Under the pieces are notes generated by a model. The model was not told the origin of the DNA and did not search any database. It saw only the letters and a program-made list of their open reading frames with translations. DNA of 64,000 bases from Citrobacter arsenatis. Its GTDB lineage: Bacteria > Pseudomonadota > Gammaproteobacteria > Enterobacterales > Enterobacteriaceae. Of this stretch, positions 26,561-36,632 are shown piece by piece. The DNA is taken from contig NZ_CP037864.1 of assembly GCF_004353845.1 (NCBI RefSeq), positions 4,464,001 to 4,528,000 of the forward strand, in the 5' to 3' direction. Each line of letters starts with the position of its first letter. Position 1 is the first letter of the stretch. Both the position numbers and the translations under genes were made by a program.

Positions 26561-27994
26561 TTATTTATCGCTGTCTTTCTGGATCTTCTTAATGATGTTG
26601 GTTGTTGAGCAGCCATCTTCGAAGTTCAGCACCAGCACTTCACCGCCGTTCGCCCACACCTCTTTGCTACCCGCAATATCTTCCGGCTTATAGTCGCCGC
26701 CTTTGACCAGCAGATCCGGCAGGATGCCAGCAATCAGACGCTGCGGCGTGTCTTCTTCAAAAGAAACCACCCAGTCGACGGACTCCAGCGCGCCCAGCAC
26801 GATCATACGCTGTTCCAGCGGGTTGACCGGGCGAGTTTCGCCTTTCAGACGTTTGGTCGAAGCATCGCTGTTTACCGCTACGATCAGGCGATCGCCGAGC
26901 TTGCGCGCATTCGCCAGATAAGAAACATGGCCCGCATGCAGGATGTCGAACACGCCGTTGGTCATCACGACTTTCTCACCGCGTTTGCGGGCGCTGGCAA
27001 CGGCCTGCTTCAACTCAGCTTCGCTCATCACGCCAAAGCCGGTGTCTGCCCGACCACGCACGGCGTTTTCCAGTTCAATTGGAGAAACGGTGGAAGTCCC
27101 CAGCTTACCGACGACGACCCCGGCTGCCGCGTTAGCAAAATAGCATGCTTCTTCCAGAGAATTACCCGCCGCCAGCGTTGCCGCCAGCACGCCGATAACC
27201 GTGTCACCCGCACCGGTAACGTCATACACTTCCTGCGCCTGGGTCGGCATATGCAGCGGCGCTTTGCCCGGTTGCAGCAGCGTCATCCCCTGTTCGGAAC
27301 GCGTGATCAGCAATGAGGAAAGGTCGAAATCAGCAATCAATTTCATGCCGCGTTCCACCAGCTCTTCTTCGCTTTTGCACTTACCGACAACCGCTTCAAA
27401 CTCGGACAGATTCGGCGTCAGCAGCGTAGCGCCACGGTAGCGTTCAAAATCGGTTCCTTTCGGATCGATAAGCACCGGAACCCCGGCCTTACGCGCCAGC
27501 GCAATCATCTGCTGGACGCTTGCCAGCGCGCCTTTGGCGTAATCAGAGAGCACCAGCGCGCCAATAGAACCCAGCGCCTGATTAATACGCTCGTGCAGCG
27601 GCTGCGGATCCACGCCTTCGAAACCTTCTTCGAAATCCAGGCGAATCAGCTGCTGGTTGCGGGAAAGCACGCGCAGTTTGGTAATCGTCGGATGAGTTGG
27701 CACGGACACGAAATCACATTTCACGTTCACATCCGCCAGCGTTTTACTCAGCGCCCGCGCAGCGTCGTCAATACCGGTCAGGCCCACCAGACGCGAATTC
27801 GCTCCCAGAGAGGCAATGTTCATCGCCACGTTTGCTGCGCCACCGGGACGTTCTTCGATGGTATCAACCTTCACCACCGGAACCGGCGCTTCAGGTGAAA
27901 TACGGCTGGTAGGACCGTACCAGTAGCGATCCAGCATCACATCGCCGACAACCATGACTCCTGCACGTTCAAACTCTGGCAGCGTTACTTTCAT
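26561..27994 (-). CDS. hldE: Bifunctional heptose 7-phosphate kinase/heptose 1-phosphate adenylyltransferase
   Basis: 477 residues, the E. coli length. It makes ADP-heptose for the LPS inner core in two steps. The N-terminal ribokinase-type kinase domain (about 1-318) has the GGAANVAMN sugar-binding motif and the catalytic VTGAGDTVIG. The C-terminal nucleotidyltransferase domain (about 340-477) has TNGVFDILHAGHVSYL with the HxGH motif. It lies downstream of glnE in the same direction, as in E. coli. Confidence 0.98.
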   Translation of the reverse strand: MKVTLPEFERAGVMVVGDVMLDRYWYGPTSRISPEAPVPVVKVDTIEERPGGAANVAMNIASLGANSRLVGLTGIDDAARALSKTLADVNVKCDFVSVPTHPTITKLRVLSRNQQLIRLDFEEGFEGVDPQPLHERINQALGSIGALVLSDYAKGALASVQQMIALARKAGVPVLIDPKGTDFERYRGATLLTPNLSEFEAVVGKCKSEEELVERGMKLIADFDLSSLLITRSEQGMTLLQPGKAPLHMPTQAQEVYDVTGAGDTVIGVLAATLAAGNSLEEACYFANAAAGVVVGKLGTSTVSPIELENAVRGRADTGFGVMSEAELKQAVASARKRGEKVVMTNGVFDILHAGHVSYLANARKLGDRLIVAVNSDASTKRLKGETRPVNPLEQRMIVLGALESVDWVVSFEEDTPQRLIAGILPDLLVKGGDYKPEDIAGSKEVWANGGEVLVLNFEDGCSTTNIIKKIQKDSDK

Positions 27995-28053
27995 TCCTGT
28001 CTCCTGAGAGATTCTCTGAGGGTCTTAAAATTTGCGCGCGATAATAGCACACT

Positions 28054-30894
28054 TCACTCGGCAACCAGCCACTTCTGCCAGCTGTCACGCACCAGTGTAC
28101 GTTCAGCGTCGAAGTGCTCCGGCGGCACATGGCCCGGAAGTTCCTGCAACGCAAGATGGTGAAGTTCATCGCGCAGCGTCGTATAAGCACGGGTAAGCGC
28201 CAGCGCTTCCTGCTCATCCATAATGTCGTTTTGCGCCAGCAATTCCAGGATGCGCACGTTATCCGACCAGCGCGTCAGCTTCGGTTTTTCATGCGCATAA
28301 CGCAACACCAGATATTGCGTAATAAACTCAATGTCGGTGATGCCACCTTCATCCGCTTTGATATCAAAACGATCGCGATGCTTATTGCCCAAATGGGCAC
28401 GCATTTTCTCACGCATTTCACGCACGTCGGTTTGCAAGGTTTTGCCATCGCGGACGAGGGTCATAATATCGCGGCGAATCGCATCAAACTGAGAGGTCAA
28501 CTGCGGGTCGCCGTAGACCACGCGCGCACGCACCAGCGCCTGATGCTCCCATGTCCAGGCTTCGTTGCGCTGGTAATCGGCGAAAGCGTCGGTTGATGTC
28601 ACCAGCATTCCCGCCGCGCCGGACGGACGCAGCCGCGCATCCACTTCGTACAAAATACCGGACGAGGTGCGGGTACTGAAGAGATGCATAATGCGCTGCG
28701 ACAAACGCAGATAGAACTGTCGCCCGTCAATCTCACGCTCACCGTCCGTCATCACGTCCATCGGACAGTCATGCAGGAAGATCAAATCGAGATCCGAGCT
28801 GTAACCCAACTCCCAGCCGCCCAGTTTGCCATAACCGACGACGGCAAAACCGCGCCCTTCGCGCTCGCTAAGATGGGTCGGTTGCCCATAGCGAGCGACC
28901 ATCTGCGCCCACGCCTGCTGGACTACCGCATCGATAATGGCTTCCGCCAGCCAGGTTAAGTGGTCGCTCACCTTCATCACCGGCAGCGTTCCGGCGATAT
29001 CAGCCGCAGCAATACGCAACAGCTGCGTTTGCTTAAACTGACGCAGCGCTTCCAGTTGCTGCTCTTCGTCATCTTCCGGCACGCGCAGCAAATACTGGCG
29101 CAGCTCATCACGGTAGGCATCCGTCGCGGTGGGTTGATACAGGGTGTTCGGATCCAGCAGTTCGTCGAGCAACAGCGGATACCGCGCCAGCTGGCTGGCG
29201 ATCATCGGCGAAGCGGCGCATAACGAAATCAGATGCTTAAGCGCCCCAGGGAATTCGCTCAACAGCTCCAGATAGGTCGTGCGGGTCACAATTCCCACCA
29301 GTAGCGGCGTGATGCGCGACAGCGGTACTGAGGCATCGTCGCGCGAACATACATCGCTCAGCAGATGCGGCATTAAATGATCCAGCACCTGGCGTCCGCG
29401 TGGACCAATAGTGCGTTTATCCAGCTCTTTGCGAAAATCAGCAATCAGCGACAGCACGCGTCGGCGATCGTCATCCGCCAGATGCGTCAGCACCGGCGTG
29501 GTGTCATCTTCCTGTAAGGCGTCCTGCCACAGTTCGCGCCACTGTTCTGACAGCGACTCTTCCTGGGTTTCGGCTTCATCATCGCCAATCAGCTCGTTAA
29601 ATACCCGACGCACGTTGTCCATATGACCGGCCAGTACATCGGTTAACTGCGCCCAATCATCGACGTTCATCCCCCACGCCAGCCGCGCGCGATTCAGTTC
29701 ATCGCCCGGCAGCGTCTGGGTCTGTTCATCATTGATGCTTTGCAGCAGGTTTTCCAGGCGGCGTAAATAGAGATAGGCTGCTCGCAGTTGTTCCGCGTCG
29801 GTATCTGGCAGCAGGTGCAGCGCATTGATGGCGCTAAGCGTTGGTAACAGCGAGCGGGATTGCAGCGACGGCTCACGCCCACCGCGAATCAGTTGGAATA
29901 CCTGTACGATAAATTCGATTTCACGAATGCCGCCCGCCCCCAGCTTGATGTTGTCTTTCAGGCCACGGCGCCGCACTTCCCGGGCAATCATCCCTTTCAT
30001 GTTACGCAGAGACTGGATCACGCTGAAATCAATATAGCGACGGAAGACAAAAGGCCGCAGCATGGCGCGAAGTTCGCTGACGTAAGTACCGTCGGAGTCG
30101 CCCATAATGCGGGCTTTGACCATCGCATAGCGTTCCCAGTCGCGGCCTTGTTCCTGGTAATAATCCTCCAGCGCGGAGAAGCTCAGCACCAGCGGGCCGC
30201 TGTCGCCAAACGGACGTAAGCGCATATCCACTCGATAGACAAACCCGTCCATGGTGGGCTGATCCAACACTTTGATGAGCCGCTGGCCCATACGGGTAAA
30301 GAACTGCGCGTTATCCAGCTCTCGACGCCCGCCCTGCGTACTGCCGTGCTCCGGCCAGGCAAAAATCAGGTCAATATCAGAGGAAAAATTCAGCTCGCCG
30401 CCGCCCAGTTTCCCCATGCCTAAAATCAGCAGTGGCTGCGCAATACCTTCAGGATTACAAGGCGTTCCCCACTCACGGCAGCAGACAGCGTATAACCAGT
30501 CGCGCGCGGCGACGATCAGCGTTTCAGCCAGATGGCTTAACTGCTGCAAGATACACTCTTCCGTCATCAACGACAGCGTCTGCGCCCAGGCGATACGCAC
30601 CATAATGCGACGGCGAAACAGGCGTAGCTCACGCATCAGCGTGTTTTCATCGCTGACGTCGGTCAACGCCTGCTGTAACCAGGGGGCATAGTGTTGCCAT
30701 TCGTCCGCCTGAGGTGGCGCGCTTTCCAGTTCTACCAACCATTCGGGATGGGCAATAATACTGTCACGGACAAAATCACTGAATGTAAGCACTGACTTCG
30801 CCTGCACGCTAAGCGAGGACTCAGATATTACTGCTGGCAGCCGCTCAACAACGGTCGGCCAGTACTGCTGTAACGGTGAAGAGAGCTGCTTCAT
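28054..30894 (-). CDS. glnE: Bifunctional glutamine synthetase adenylyltransferase/adenylyl-removing enzyme
   Basis: 946 residues, the E. coli length. It controls glutamine synthetase by attaching and removing AMP in response to PII and glutamine. Both nucleotidyltransferase domains are visible: the removing domain with GMGKLGGGELNFSSDIDLIF near residue 170, and the adenylylating domain with GYGKLGGWELGYSSDLDLIF near residue 695. A helical linker joins them. It is upstream of hldE, 59 bases away. Confidence 0.98.
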   Translation of the reverse strand: MKQLSSPLQQYWPTVVERLPAVISESSLSVQAKSVLTFSDFVRDSIIAHPEWLVELESAPPQADEWQHYAPWLQQALTDVSDENTLMRELRLFRRRIMVRIAWAQTLSLMTEECILQQLSHLAETLIVAARDWLYAVCCREWGTPCNPEGIAQPLLILGMGKLGGGELNFSSDIDLIFAWPEHGSTQGGRRELDNAQFFTRMGQRLIKVLDQPTMDGFVYRVDMRLRPFGDSGPLVLSFSALEDYYQEQGRDWERYAMVKARIMGDSDGTYVSELRAMLRPFVFRRYIDFSVIQSLRNMKGMIAREVRRRGLKDNIKLGAGGIREIEFIVQVFQLIRGGREPSLQSRSLLPTLSAINALHLLPDTDAEQLRAAYLYLRRLENLLQSINDEQTQTLPGDELNRARLAWGMNVDDWAQLTDVLAGHMDNVRRVFNELIGDDEAETQEESLSEQWRELWQDALQEDDTTPVLTHLADDDRRRVLSLIADFRKELDKRTIGPRGRQVLDHLMPHLLSDVCSRDDASVPLSRITPLLVGIVTRTTYLELLSEFPGALKHLISLCAASPMIASQLARYPLLLDELLDPNTLYQPTATDAYRDELRQYLLRVPEDDEEQQLEALRQFKQTQLLRIAAADIAGTLPVMKVSDHLTWLAEAIIDAVVQQAWAQMVARYGQPTHLSEREGRGFAVVGYGKLGGWELGYSSDLDLIFLHDCPMDVMTDGEREIDGRQFYLRLSQRIMHLFSTRTSSGILYEVDARLRPSGAAGMLVTSTDAFADYQRNEAWTWEHQALVRARVVYGDPQLTSQFDAIRRDIMTLVRDGKTLQTDVREMREKMRAHLGNKHRDRFDIKADEGGITDIEFITQYLVLRYAHEKPKLTRWSDNVRILELLAQNDIMDEQEALALTRAYTTLRDELHHLALQELPGHVPPEHFDAERTLVRDSWQKWLVAE

Positions 30895-30914
30895 TTATGG
30901 ATTATCCTTTGAAT

Positions 30915-31008
30915 GGTGTCGGAGGGCGGCGTTTCGCCTGATCCGGCCTGCATGACACTTACGCCCGTCGCGTAGGCCTGATAAGCGTAGCGCCATCAGG
31001 CATCCCGA
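30915..31008. repeat. REP pair between glnE and ygiF
   Basis: REP-like palindromes (GGAGGGCGGCGTTTCGCCTGATCC and GTAGGCCTGATAAGCGTAGC...CATCAGGC) lie between these co-directional genes. They could form mRNA stem-loops after ygiF. Confidence 0.8.
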
Positions 31009-31020
31009 TCTCAATCCTGA

Positions 31021-32322
31021 TTATCGTTTTCCGCTGTGCAGCCAGAACGGTTCCAGCGCGATAGCCTCGTTGCGAAAATGTTCAATTTCAATAAATTGGT
31101 TGGCCGCAATGGCGTGACGCAAACCCTGCCAGTTGGCGATCCATTCCGAGGCAACATTTTCGTCGTAGTACCCCGCCAGCATCAGCATGCTATCAATATT
31201 GCGCGTCAGGCGCGGAAGCTGATCGGCGTACTGATCGCCCAGCGGCTGAGCAAAAGCGGTTTTCAGCTCAGCGGCATGGCGCGAGAGATGGGTATCTGAG
31301 AAACGCTTAAAGGAGTCGGCAATTTTGCCCTGCGCCTTCGCATCCAGGAATGGCTGCCATCCTTTGGTTACCAGCCATTCGGTCAGGGCCAGTTTAGCCA
31401 TTGCCGTTTGCGTGCTGTAAACCGCCGAAACGGCAGAAACGTCCGATGCCATAATCGCTTCCGACTGGGTCAGCAAATCACGTAAGTGAGCGCTCGCTTT
31501 TCGGGGTACATTACCGCCAAACAGCATCAGAATGTGACGCACCAGTCCCATTGCCGCCAGCACCTCGGCTTTCGCCCCCTTGACGCCGCGTACCCACAGC
31601 TCTTCATGGTACTGCCACTGTGATAATGCCAGCTCCAGTGCCGCTTCCAGCCCTTGCTCAATGCTCGCCTTCGCCGGAACCTTCAAAATGCGCGTCGGTT
31701 TGAGTTCACGCGGCGCATTCCCCTGAGCCAGATGATAACCGCGCGCCGCTTTGCTCAGGCTACCCTGGCGTAAACCGGTTTGCGAAACCAGCTGGTTTGC
31801 CAGCTTCAATACAGCACGGGTATCGCCGCTGAGCAACTCCAGTTCAAGCTCACAAATAGGTTCAGCAAACTCACCGGCTTTCACTTCCCCAAGGTCGAGG
31901 GCCATTTCAATTCGGCTGCCGTCAACATCAACCACCCATTTCTCACGGTAAAAATCGGTGCTGAACAGCGGCTGCACCTGGGCAGCGAGGTCAGCGGGCA
32001 GCTCGCCATCGGGCCAGACTTCCGTTGGGAACAGGGCAAGATCCAGCTCAGGCGTATTTAGCGCAACGTTATACTCAGGCCTCTGATGCAGGCCGCCCGT
32101 CACCCGTCCGGCAATTTTCATGGTCATTTCGTAATGACCATTCTCACCACGAATACGCAGCCCCATATCGTGACCACGCAGCCACGCATCCGGCGTTTCG
32201 TAGTAGATATTCAGCAACTGACTGGGCGCATGATGCTCTCCCCCCAGCGTATTCAGACGTTCACGTAGCGCATCTACAGCATCACTATTGACGATAAATT
32301 TTAATTCGATTTCCTGGGCCAT
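31021..32322 (-). CDS. ygiF: Inorganic triphosphatase YgiF (CYTH-CHAD)
   Basis: 433 residues, as in E. coli. The N-terminal CYTH triphosphate tunnel domain begins with the signature EIELKF (ExExK, residues 4-8) and continues with basic and acidic tunnel residues (LRIRGENGHYEMTMK, ELELELLSGD). The C-terminal CHAD domain (about 215-433) is helical and His/Arg-rich (LWVRGVKGAKAEVLAAMGLVRH, SRHAAEL). E. coli YgiF hydrolyses inorganic tripolyphosphate. Confidence 0.95.
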   Translation of the reverse strand: MAQEIELKFIVNSDAVDALRERLNTLGGEHHAPSQLLNIYYETPDAWLRGHDMGLRIRGENGHYEMTMKIAGRVTGGLHQRPEYNVALNTPELDLALFPTEVWPDGELPADLAAQVQPLFSTDFYREKWVVDVDGSRIEMALDLGEVKAGEFAEPICELELELLSGDTRAVLKLANQLVSQTGLRQGSLSKAARGYHLAQGNAPRELKPTRILKVPAKASIEQGLEAALELALSQWQYHEELWVRGVKGAKAEVLAAMGLVRHILMLFGGNVPRKASAHLRDLLTQSEAIMASDVSAVSAVYSTQTAMAKLALTEWLVTKGWQPFLDAKAQGKIADSFKRFSDTHLSRHAAELKTAFAQPLGDQYADQLPRLTRNIDSMLMLAGYYDENVASEWIANWQGLRHAIAANQFIEIEHFRNEAIALEPFWLHSGKR

Positions 32323-32563
32323 GGTCTTGTACTTATGGGTTATGTCACAGTTGAGAAAACTGACTGCGAACTAAGTTCGTTCTTTATGGTCAGTAGATAG
32401 TATTTTGCGCCAAATTGCCATGCAACGAGCAATTTGACGGGCGTAAAAGTTTCGGGTGGTGGCAAAAAGGACACAGATGATTCCGATTGATGTCGAATGC
32501 TTTGCGTAGAGACACTGATGCCACTACTATCGTTCCACTTTCTATGACAATAACGACAGCCTG

Positions 32564-33184
32564 ATGCCAAAATTACGCCTGATTGGATTAACTTTACTCG
32601 CACTTAGCGCCACTGCAGTCTCTCATGCCGAAGAAAAGCGCTATGTCTCTGACGAACTGAACACCTGGGTCCGCAGCGGTCCGGGAGATAATTATCGCCT
32701 CGTGGGCACGGTTAACGCCGGCGAGGAAGTTACGCTATTACAGACCGATGCCAACACTAACTACGCTCAGGTGAAAGACAGCACCGGTCGTACCGCCTGG
32801 ATCCCACTGAAAGAGCTGAACAGTACGCCAAGCCTGCGTACCCGCGTTCCCGATCTGGAAAACCAGGTTAAGACCTTGACCGATAAGCTCAATAATATCG
32901 ATACCACGTGGAATCAGCGCACCGCCGATATGCAGCAAAAAGTATCGCAAAGCGACAGCGTGATCGACGGGCTGAAACAAGAAAATCAGAAGCTGAAAAA
33001 CGAGCTTATTGTGGCGCAAAAGAAGGTCAGCGCAGCCAACCTTCAGCTTGATGACAAACAGCGCACCATCATTATGCAGTGGTTTATGTACGGCGGCGGC
33101 GTGCTGGGCCTTGGTCTGTTGCTCGGTCTGGTTCTGCCACACATGATCCCAAGCCGTAAACGCAAAGATCGCTGGATGAACTGA
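32564..33184 (+). CDS. ygiM: SH3-domain envelope protein YgiM
   Basis: 206 residues, the E. coli length. A signal peptide (LRLIGLTLLALSATAVSHA) is followed by a bacterial SH3 domain (WVRSGPGDNYRLVGTVNAGEEVTLL), a long coiled coil (about 100-165) and a C-terminal membrane helix (WFMYGGGVLGLGLLLGLVLPHMIP) with a basic tail. This is the TIGR04211 architecture, anchored in the inner membrane facing the periplasm. It is divergent from ygiF; cca follows. Confidence 0.94.
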   Translation: MPKLRLIGLTLLALSATAVSHAEEKRYVSDELNTWVRSGPGDNYRLVGTVNAGEEVTLLQTDANTNYAQVKDSTGRTAWIPLKELNSTPSLRTRVPDLENQVKTLTDKLNNIDTTWNQRTADMQQKVSQSDSVIDGLKQENQKLKNELIVAQKKVSAANLQLDDKQRTIIMQWFMYGGGVLGLGLLLGLVLPHMIPSRKRKDRWMN

Positions 33185-33245
33185 ATCGCCTTCTCCGCCA
33201 CACTGACATATGATTAAGAGATCATAATTTCAAAAGGAAAGTGGC

Positions 33246-34481
33246 GTGAAGATTTATCTGGTCGGTGGTGCTGTTCGGGATGCGTTATTAGGGCTACCGA
33301 TTAAAGATAAAGATTGGGTTGTTGTCGGTGCCACACCGCAAGAGATGCTCGACGCGGGCTACCAGCAGGTAGGCCGCGATTTTCCCGTGTTTCTGCATCC
33401 GCAAACCCGGGATGAGTATGCGCTGGCGCGTACCGAACGTAAATCCGGCTCGGGGTATACTGGGTTCACCTGCTACGCCGCGCCAGATGTAACGCTGGAG
33501 GCCGATCTTCAGCGTCGCGACCTGACCATCAACGCAATCGCCCGCGATGACGACGGAGAAATTATCGATCCGTATAACGGGCGCGACGATCTGGAAAGGC
33601 GTCTGCTGCGCCATGTTTCTCCTGCCTTTAGCGAAGATCCGCTGCGCGTGCTGCGCGTGGCGCGCTTTGCTGCCCGCTATGCGCACCTCGGTTTTCGTAT
33701 TGCGGACGAAACCATGACGCTGATGCGCGACATGAACGACGCTGGCGAACTGGAACATCTGACGCCAGAGCGGGTGTGGAAAGAAACGGAAGGCGCATTA
33801 ACCACCCGTAATCCACAGATCTTTTTTCAGGTTCTGCGCGACTGCGGCGCACTGCGCGTTCTGTTTCCGGAAGTGGATGCCCTGTTTGGCGTTCCCGCGC
33901 CCGCGCAGTGGCACCCGGAAATCGATACCGGGATTCATACGCTGATGACGCTGTCGATGGCCGCCATGTTAAGTCCTGAGGTCGACGTGCGTTTCGCCAC
34001 GCTATGCCACGATCTTGGCAAAGCATTGACACCTAAAGCGTTGTGGCCGCGCCACCACGGCCACGGTCCGGCGGGGGTTAAGCTGGTCGAGCAACTGTGT
34101 CTGCGCCTGCGCGTGCCGAATGACATCCGTGATTTAGCCAAACTGGTGGCCGAGTTCCACGACCTGATTCATACCTTCCCGATCCTGCAGCCCAAAACCA
34201 TCGTTAAGCTGTTTGATTCCATCGATGCCTGGCGTAAACCGCAGCGCGTGGAGCAAATCGCCCTGACCAGCGAGGCCGACGTGCGAGGACGAACCGGTTT
34301 TGAAGCGGCGGATTACCCGCAAGGCAGACTGTTGCGCGAAGCCTGGCTGGTTGCGCAGGCAGTGCCAACGAAAGACGTCGTTGCCGCGGGATTCAAAGGT
34401 CAGGCTATTCGCGAGGAACTGACCCGGCGTCGCATCGCGGCAGTGGCCAGTTGGAAGGAGCAGCGTTGCCCGAAAGCGTAG
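33246..34481 (+). CDS. cca: tRNA nucleotidyltransferase (CCA-adding) with HD phosphohydrolase
   Basis: 411 residues starting at GTG 33246, with AAAGGAAA at good spacing; E. coli cca also uses GTG. The N-terminal class II nucleotidyltransferase head has GGAVRDALLG and the metal-binding DKDW aspartates (21 and 23), with RRDLTINAIA following. The C-terminal HD domain has the HDLGK metal motif, used for 2',3'-cyclic phosphodiesterase and phosphatase activities. It adds or repairs the tRNA 3' CCA end. Confidence 0.98.
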   Translation: MKIYLVGGAVRDALLGLPIKDKDWVVVGATPQEMLDAGYQQVGRDFPVFLHPQTRDEYALARTERKSGSGYTGFTCYAAPDVTLEADLQRRDLTINAIARDDDGEIIDPYNGRDDLERRLLRHVSPAFSEDPLRVLRVARFAARYAHLGFRIADETMTLMRDMNDAGELEHLTPERVWKETEGALTTRNPQIFFQVLRDCGALRVLFPEVDALFGVPAPAQWHPEIDTGIHTLMTLSMAAMLSPEVDVRFATLCHDLGKALTPKALWPRHHGHGPAGVKLVEQLCLRLRVPNDIRDLAKLVAEFHDLIHTFPILQPKTIVKLFDSIDAWRKPQRVEQIALTSEADVRGRTGFEAADYPQGRLLREAWLVAQAVPTKDVVAAGFKGQAIREELTRRRIAAVASWKEQRCPKA

Positions 34482-34487
34482 ACATTG

Positions 34488-34570
34488 CGTTGCCGGATGG
34501 CGGCATAAATGCCTTATCCGGCCTACATATTGCGCCCGTAGGCCGGATAAGCGCAGCGCCATCCGGCACC
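34488..34570. repeat. REP pair between cca and uppP
   Basis: Opposed REP palindromes (GCCGGATGGCGGCATAAATGCC...ATCCGGCC and GTAGGCCGGATAAGCGCAGC...CATCCGGC) lie between convergent genes. Confidence 0.88.
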
Positions 34571-34581
34571 ACGGAAAGTCA

Positions 34582-35400
34582 TCAGAAGAACACGACGTAA
34601 ACGGCAGCCGCTACAACAAAGCGGTAAATCGCAAACGGAATGAACGAGATGCGCTTAATCAACTGCAGGAAGGTTTTGATCGCCACCAGCGCCACGATAA
34701 ATGCCGTCACGAAACCGACGGCAAACATCGGAATATCTGATGCGCTGAGAAACGACCAGCTCTTGTAGAGATCCAGCGCTGTTGCGCCCATCATCATCGG
34801 CACAGCCAGCAGGAAAGAGAATTCAGATGCCGCGTAACGGCTCACGCCCATCAGCATACCGCCAGAAATTGTCGCACCGGAGCGAGAAAAGCCCGGCCAC
34901 AATGCCAGACACTGGAAACAGCCGATCATAAACGCCTGGCGATAGGTCATATCATCCAGACCCGGCGCACGCGGCTCTTTCGGCTTCAGGCATTCTGCGG
35001 CAATCAGCAGCACGCCCCCTACCACCAGCGCGTACATCACGTTGATCGGGTTAAACAGCGATTTGATAGTGTCGTGGAATATCAGTCCGAGAACCACGGC
35101 AGGAATCATCCCCAACAGGATATGCCCCAGCGTCAGCCGACCTTTGCCAGTACCTTCATGTGGGACCTTACCGAAGTGAATGCCAATCAAGCCGAACAAA
35201 CGTCGCCAGAACATCACCACGACTGCCAGGATAGAGCCTAACTGGATAACCACTTCGAATGTTTTTGCGGTATCACCCTCAAAGCCCAACAGGTGGCCAA
35301 CAATAATCATATGGCCGGTACTGGAAACGGGTAAAAATTCCGTCAATCCCTCGACCACACCCAAAATTGCCGCCACCAGCAGCGAGTGCATATCACTCAT
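34582..35400 (-). CDS. uppP: Undecaprenyl-diphosphatase UppP (BacA)
   Basis: 272 residues started at ATG 35400 (MSDMHSLL), the E. coli start; a frame from 35427 adds nine residues. An eight-helix membrane enzyme that recycles undecaprenyl diphosphate for peptidoglycan and surface polysaccharide synthesis and confers bacitracin tolerance. The two active-site blocks are intact: VEGLTEFLPVSSTGHM near the N-terminus and PGFSRSGATISGG near residue 170. Confidence 0.97.
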   Translation of the reverse strand: MSDMHSLLVAAILGVVEGLTEFLPVSSTGHMIIVGHLLGFEGDTAKTFEVVIQLGSILAVVVMFWRRLFGLIGIHFGKVPHEGTGKGRLTLGHILLGMIPAVVLGLIFHDTIKSLFNPINVMYALVVGGVLLIAAECLKPKEPRAPGLDDMTYRQAFMIGCFQCLALWPGFSRSGATISGGMLMGVSRYAASEFSFLLAVPMMMGATALDLYKSWSFLSASDIPMFAVGFVTAFIVALVAIKTFLQLIKRISFIPFAIYRFVVAAAVYVVFF

Positions 35401-35486
35401 TAATAAACCCCTAGATAGAGAAACCACGGCAAAAAAGAGCCGACGAAAGGACCCTTTTATACCCGTTTGTTTTAGAAATTATTAAA

Positions 35487-35855
35487 TTAATTATTTTCTT
35501 TCAGATTATTGCCACGCTCAATGATAACCCCGACGTTCGCCGCACGGGCTACCGCGCCAGGTTTACTGAGTTTGATCCGTACCCAGGGAGAATTAAAGCG
35601 GCTAAGCAGCAGATCTGCCACCTCTTCCGCCACGCGTTCTACCAACGCGAAACGCCCGCCTTCTACATGATTTACAACCGTTTGAGCAATATCAGCATAG
35701 CTCAGGCAATCAGCCACATCATCGCTTTTAGCCGATTTACGGTTATCCCACGCCATTTCGATATCGAACACCAACTTTTGTTCGATCGTTTGTTCCCAGT
35801 CGTAAACACCAATAGTGGTGATTACAGAAAGTTGCTCTATAAATACAATATCCAT
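35487..35855 (-). CDS. folB: Dihydroneopterin aldolase
   Basis: 122 residues from the second of two adjacent ATGs (35855), which gives the E. coli protein MDIVFIEQLSVITTIGVYDWE. The T-fold enzyme cleaves 7,8-dihydroneopterin (and epimerises it) in folate synthesis. The conserved YDWE, the LSYADIA segment and the catalytic lysine region IKLSKPGAV are visible. It is divergent from plsY. Confidence 0.97.
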   Translation of the reverse strand: MDIVFIEQLSVITTIGVYDWEQTIEQKLVFDIEMAWDNRKSAKSDDVADCLSYADIAQTVVNHVEGGRFALVERVAEEVADLLLSRFNSPWVRIKLSKPGAVARAANVGVIIERGNNLKENN

Positions 35856-35961
35856 CACGACCTGCCTGCTTTTTGGCTAACCCGGATACCACTTCCGGCG
35901 AAATATGCGTATTATCCACAGAAGTAGCGTTTTACACGACATTTTCAAAACGGAACAGCTT

Positions 35962-36579
35962 ATGAGTGCAATCGCGCCTGGAATGATTATCTTCGCGTAC
36001 CTCTGCGGCTCAATCTCCAGTGCTATTCTGGTATGCCGCCTTGCTGGATTACCGGACCCGCGTGACAGCGGCTCAGGGAATCCGGGCGCGACAAACGTAT
36101 TGCGCATCGGTGGCAAGGGAGCCGCCGTCGCCGTGCTGATTTTCGACGTCCTGAAAGGTATGTTACCCGTCTGGGGTGCCTATGCGCTAGGCGTTAGCCC
36201 CTTCTGGCTGGGGTTGATCGCGATCGCCGCCTGTCTGGGACACATCTGGCCGGTATTCTTCGGCTTTAAGGGTGGCAAAGGCGTTGCCACCGCCTTTGGC
36301 GCGATTGCGCCAATTGGTTGGGACTTAACCGGCGTGATGGCCGGAACCTGGCTGCTGACCGTCTTATTAAGCGGCTATTCGTCGCTGGGCGCGATCGTCA
36401 GCGCGCTGATCGCCCCGTTTTACGTCTGGTGGTTCAATCCCCAGTTCACTTTCCCGGTATCCATGCTGTCGTGCTTAATTCTGCTACGTCACCATGACAA
36501 CATTCAGCGATTGTGGCGCCGTCAGGAGCCAAAGATCTGGACCAAGCTGAAGAAAAAACGCGAAAGAGATCCTGAGTGA
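35962..36579 (+). CDS. plsY: Glycerol-3-phosphate acyltransferase PlsY
   Basis: 205 residues from ATG 35962 (MSAIAPGMI), the E. coli length; an upstream in-frame start at 35905 overlaps the folB control region. An inner-membrane acyltransferase that uses acyl-phosphate to acylate glycerol 3-phosphate. Its three signature loops are clear: GSGNPGATN, GHIWPVFFGFKGGKGVATAFG and the C-terminal RHHDNIQRL. Confidence 0.97.
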   Translation: MSAIAPGMIIFAYLCGSISSAILVCRLAGLPDPRDSGSGNPGATNVLRIGGKGAAVAVLIFDVLKGMLPVWGAYALGVSPFWLGLIAIAACLGHIWPVFFGFKGGKGVATAFGAIAPIGWDLTGVMAGTWLLTVLLSGYSSLGAIVSALIAPFYVWWFNPQFTFPVSMLSCLILLRHHDNIQRLWRRQEPKIWTKLKKKRERDPE

Positions 36580-36583
36580 CGGT

Positions 36584-36632
36584 ACTGCCGGATGACGGAG
36601 CTAAAGCGTCTTATCCGGCCTACAACCTACGG
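36584..36632. repeat. Single REP between plsY and ttdR
   Basis: One REP-like palindrome (GCCGGATGACGGAGC...ATCCGGCC) lies between the convergent plsY and ttdR genes. Confidence 0.75.

Noticed and set aside
33294..34032. Long leftward ORFs within cca, and similar long antisense frames in ureC, glnE, ttdAB and parE
   Set aside because: Antisense shadows in GC-rich, highly conserved genes; no independent start signals or recognisable domains.
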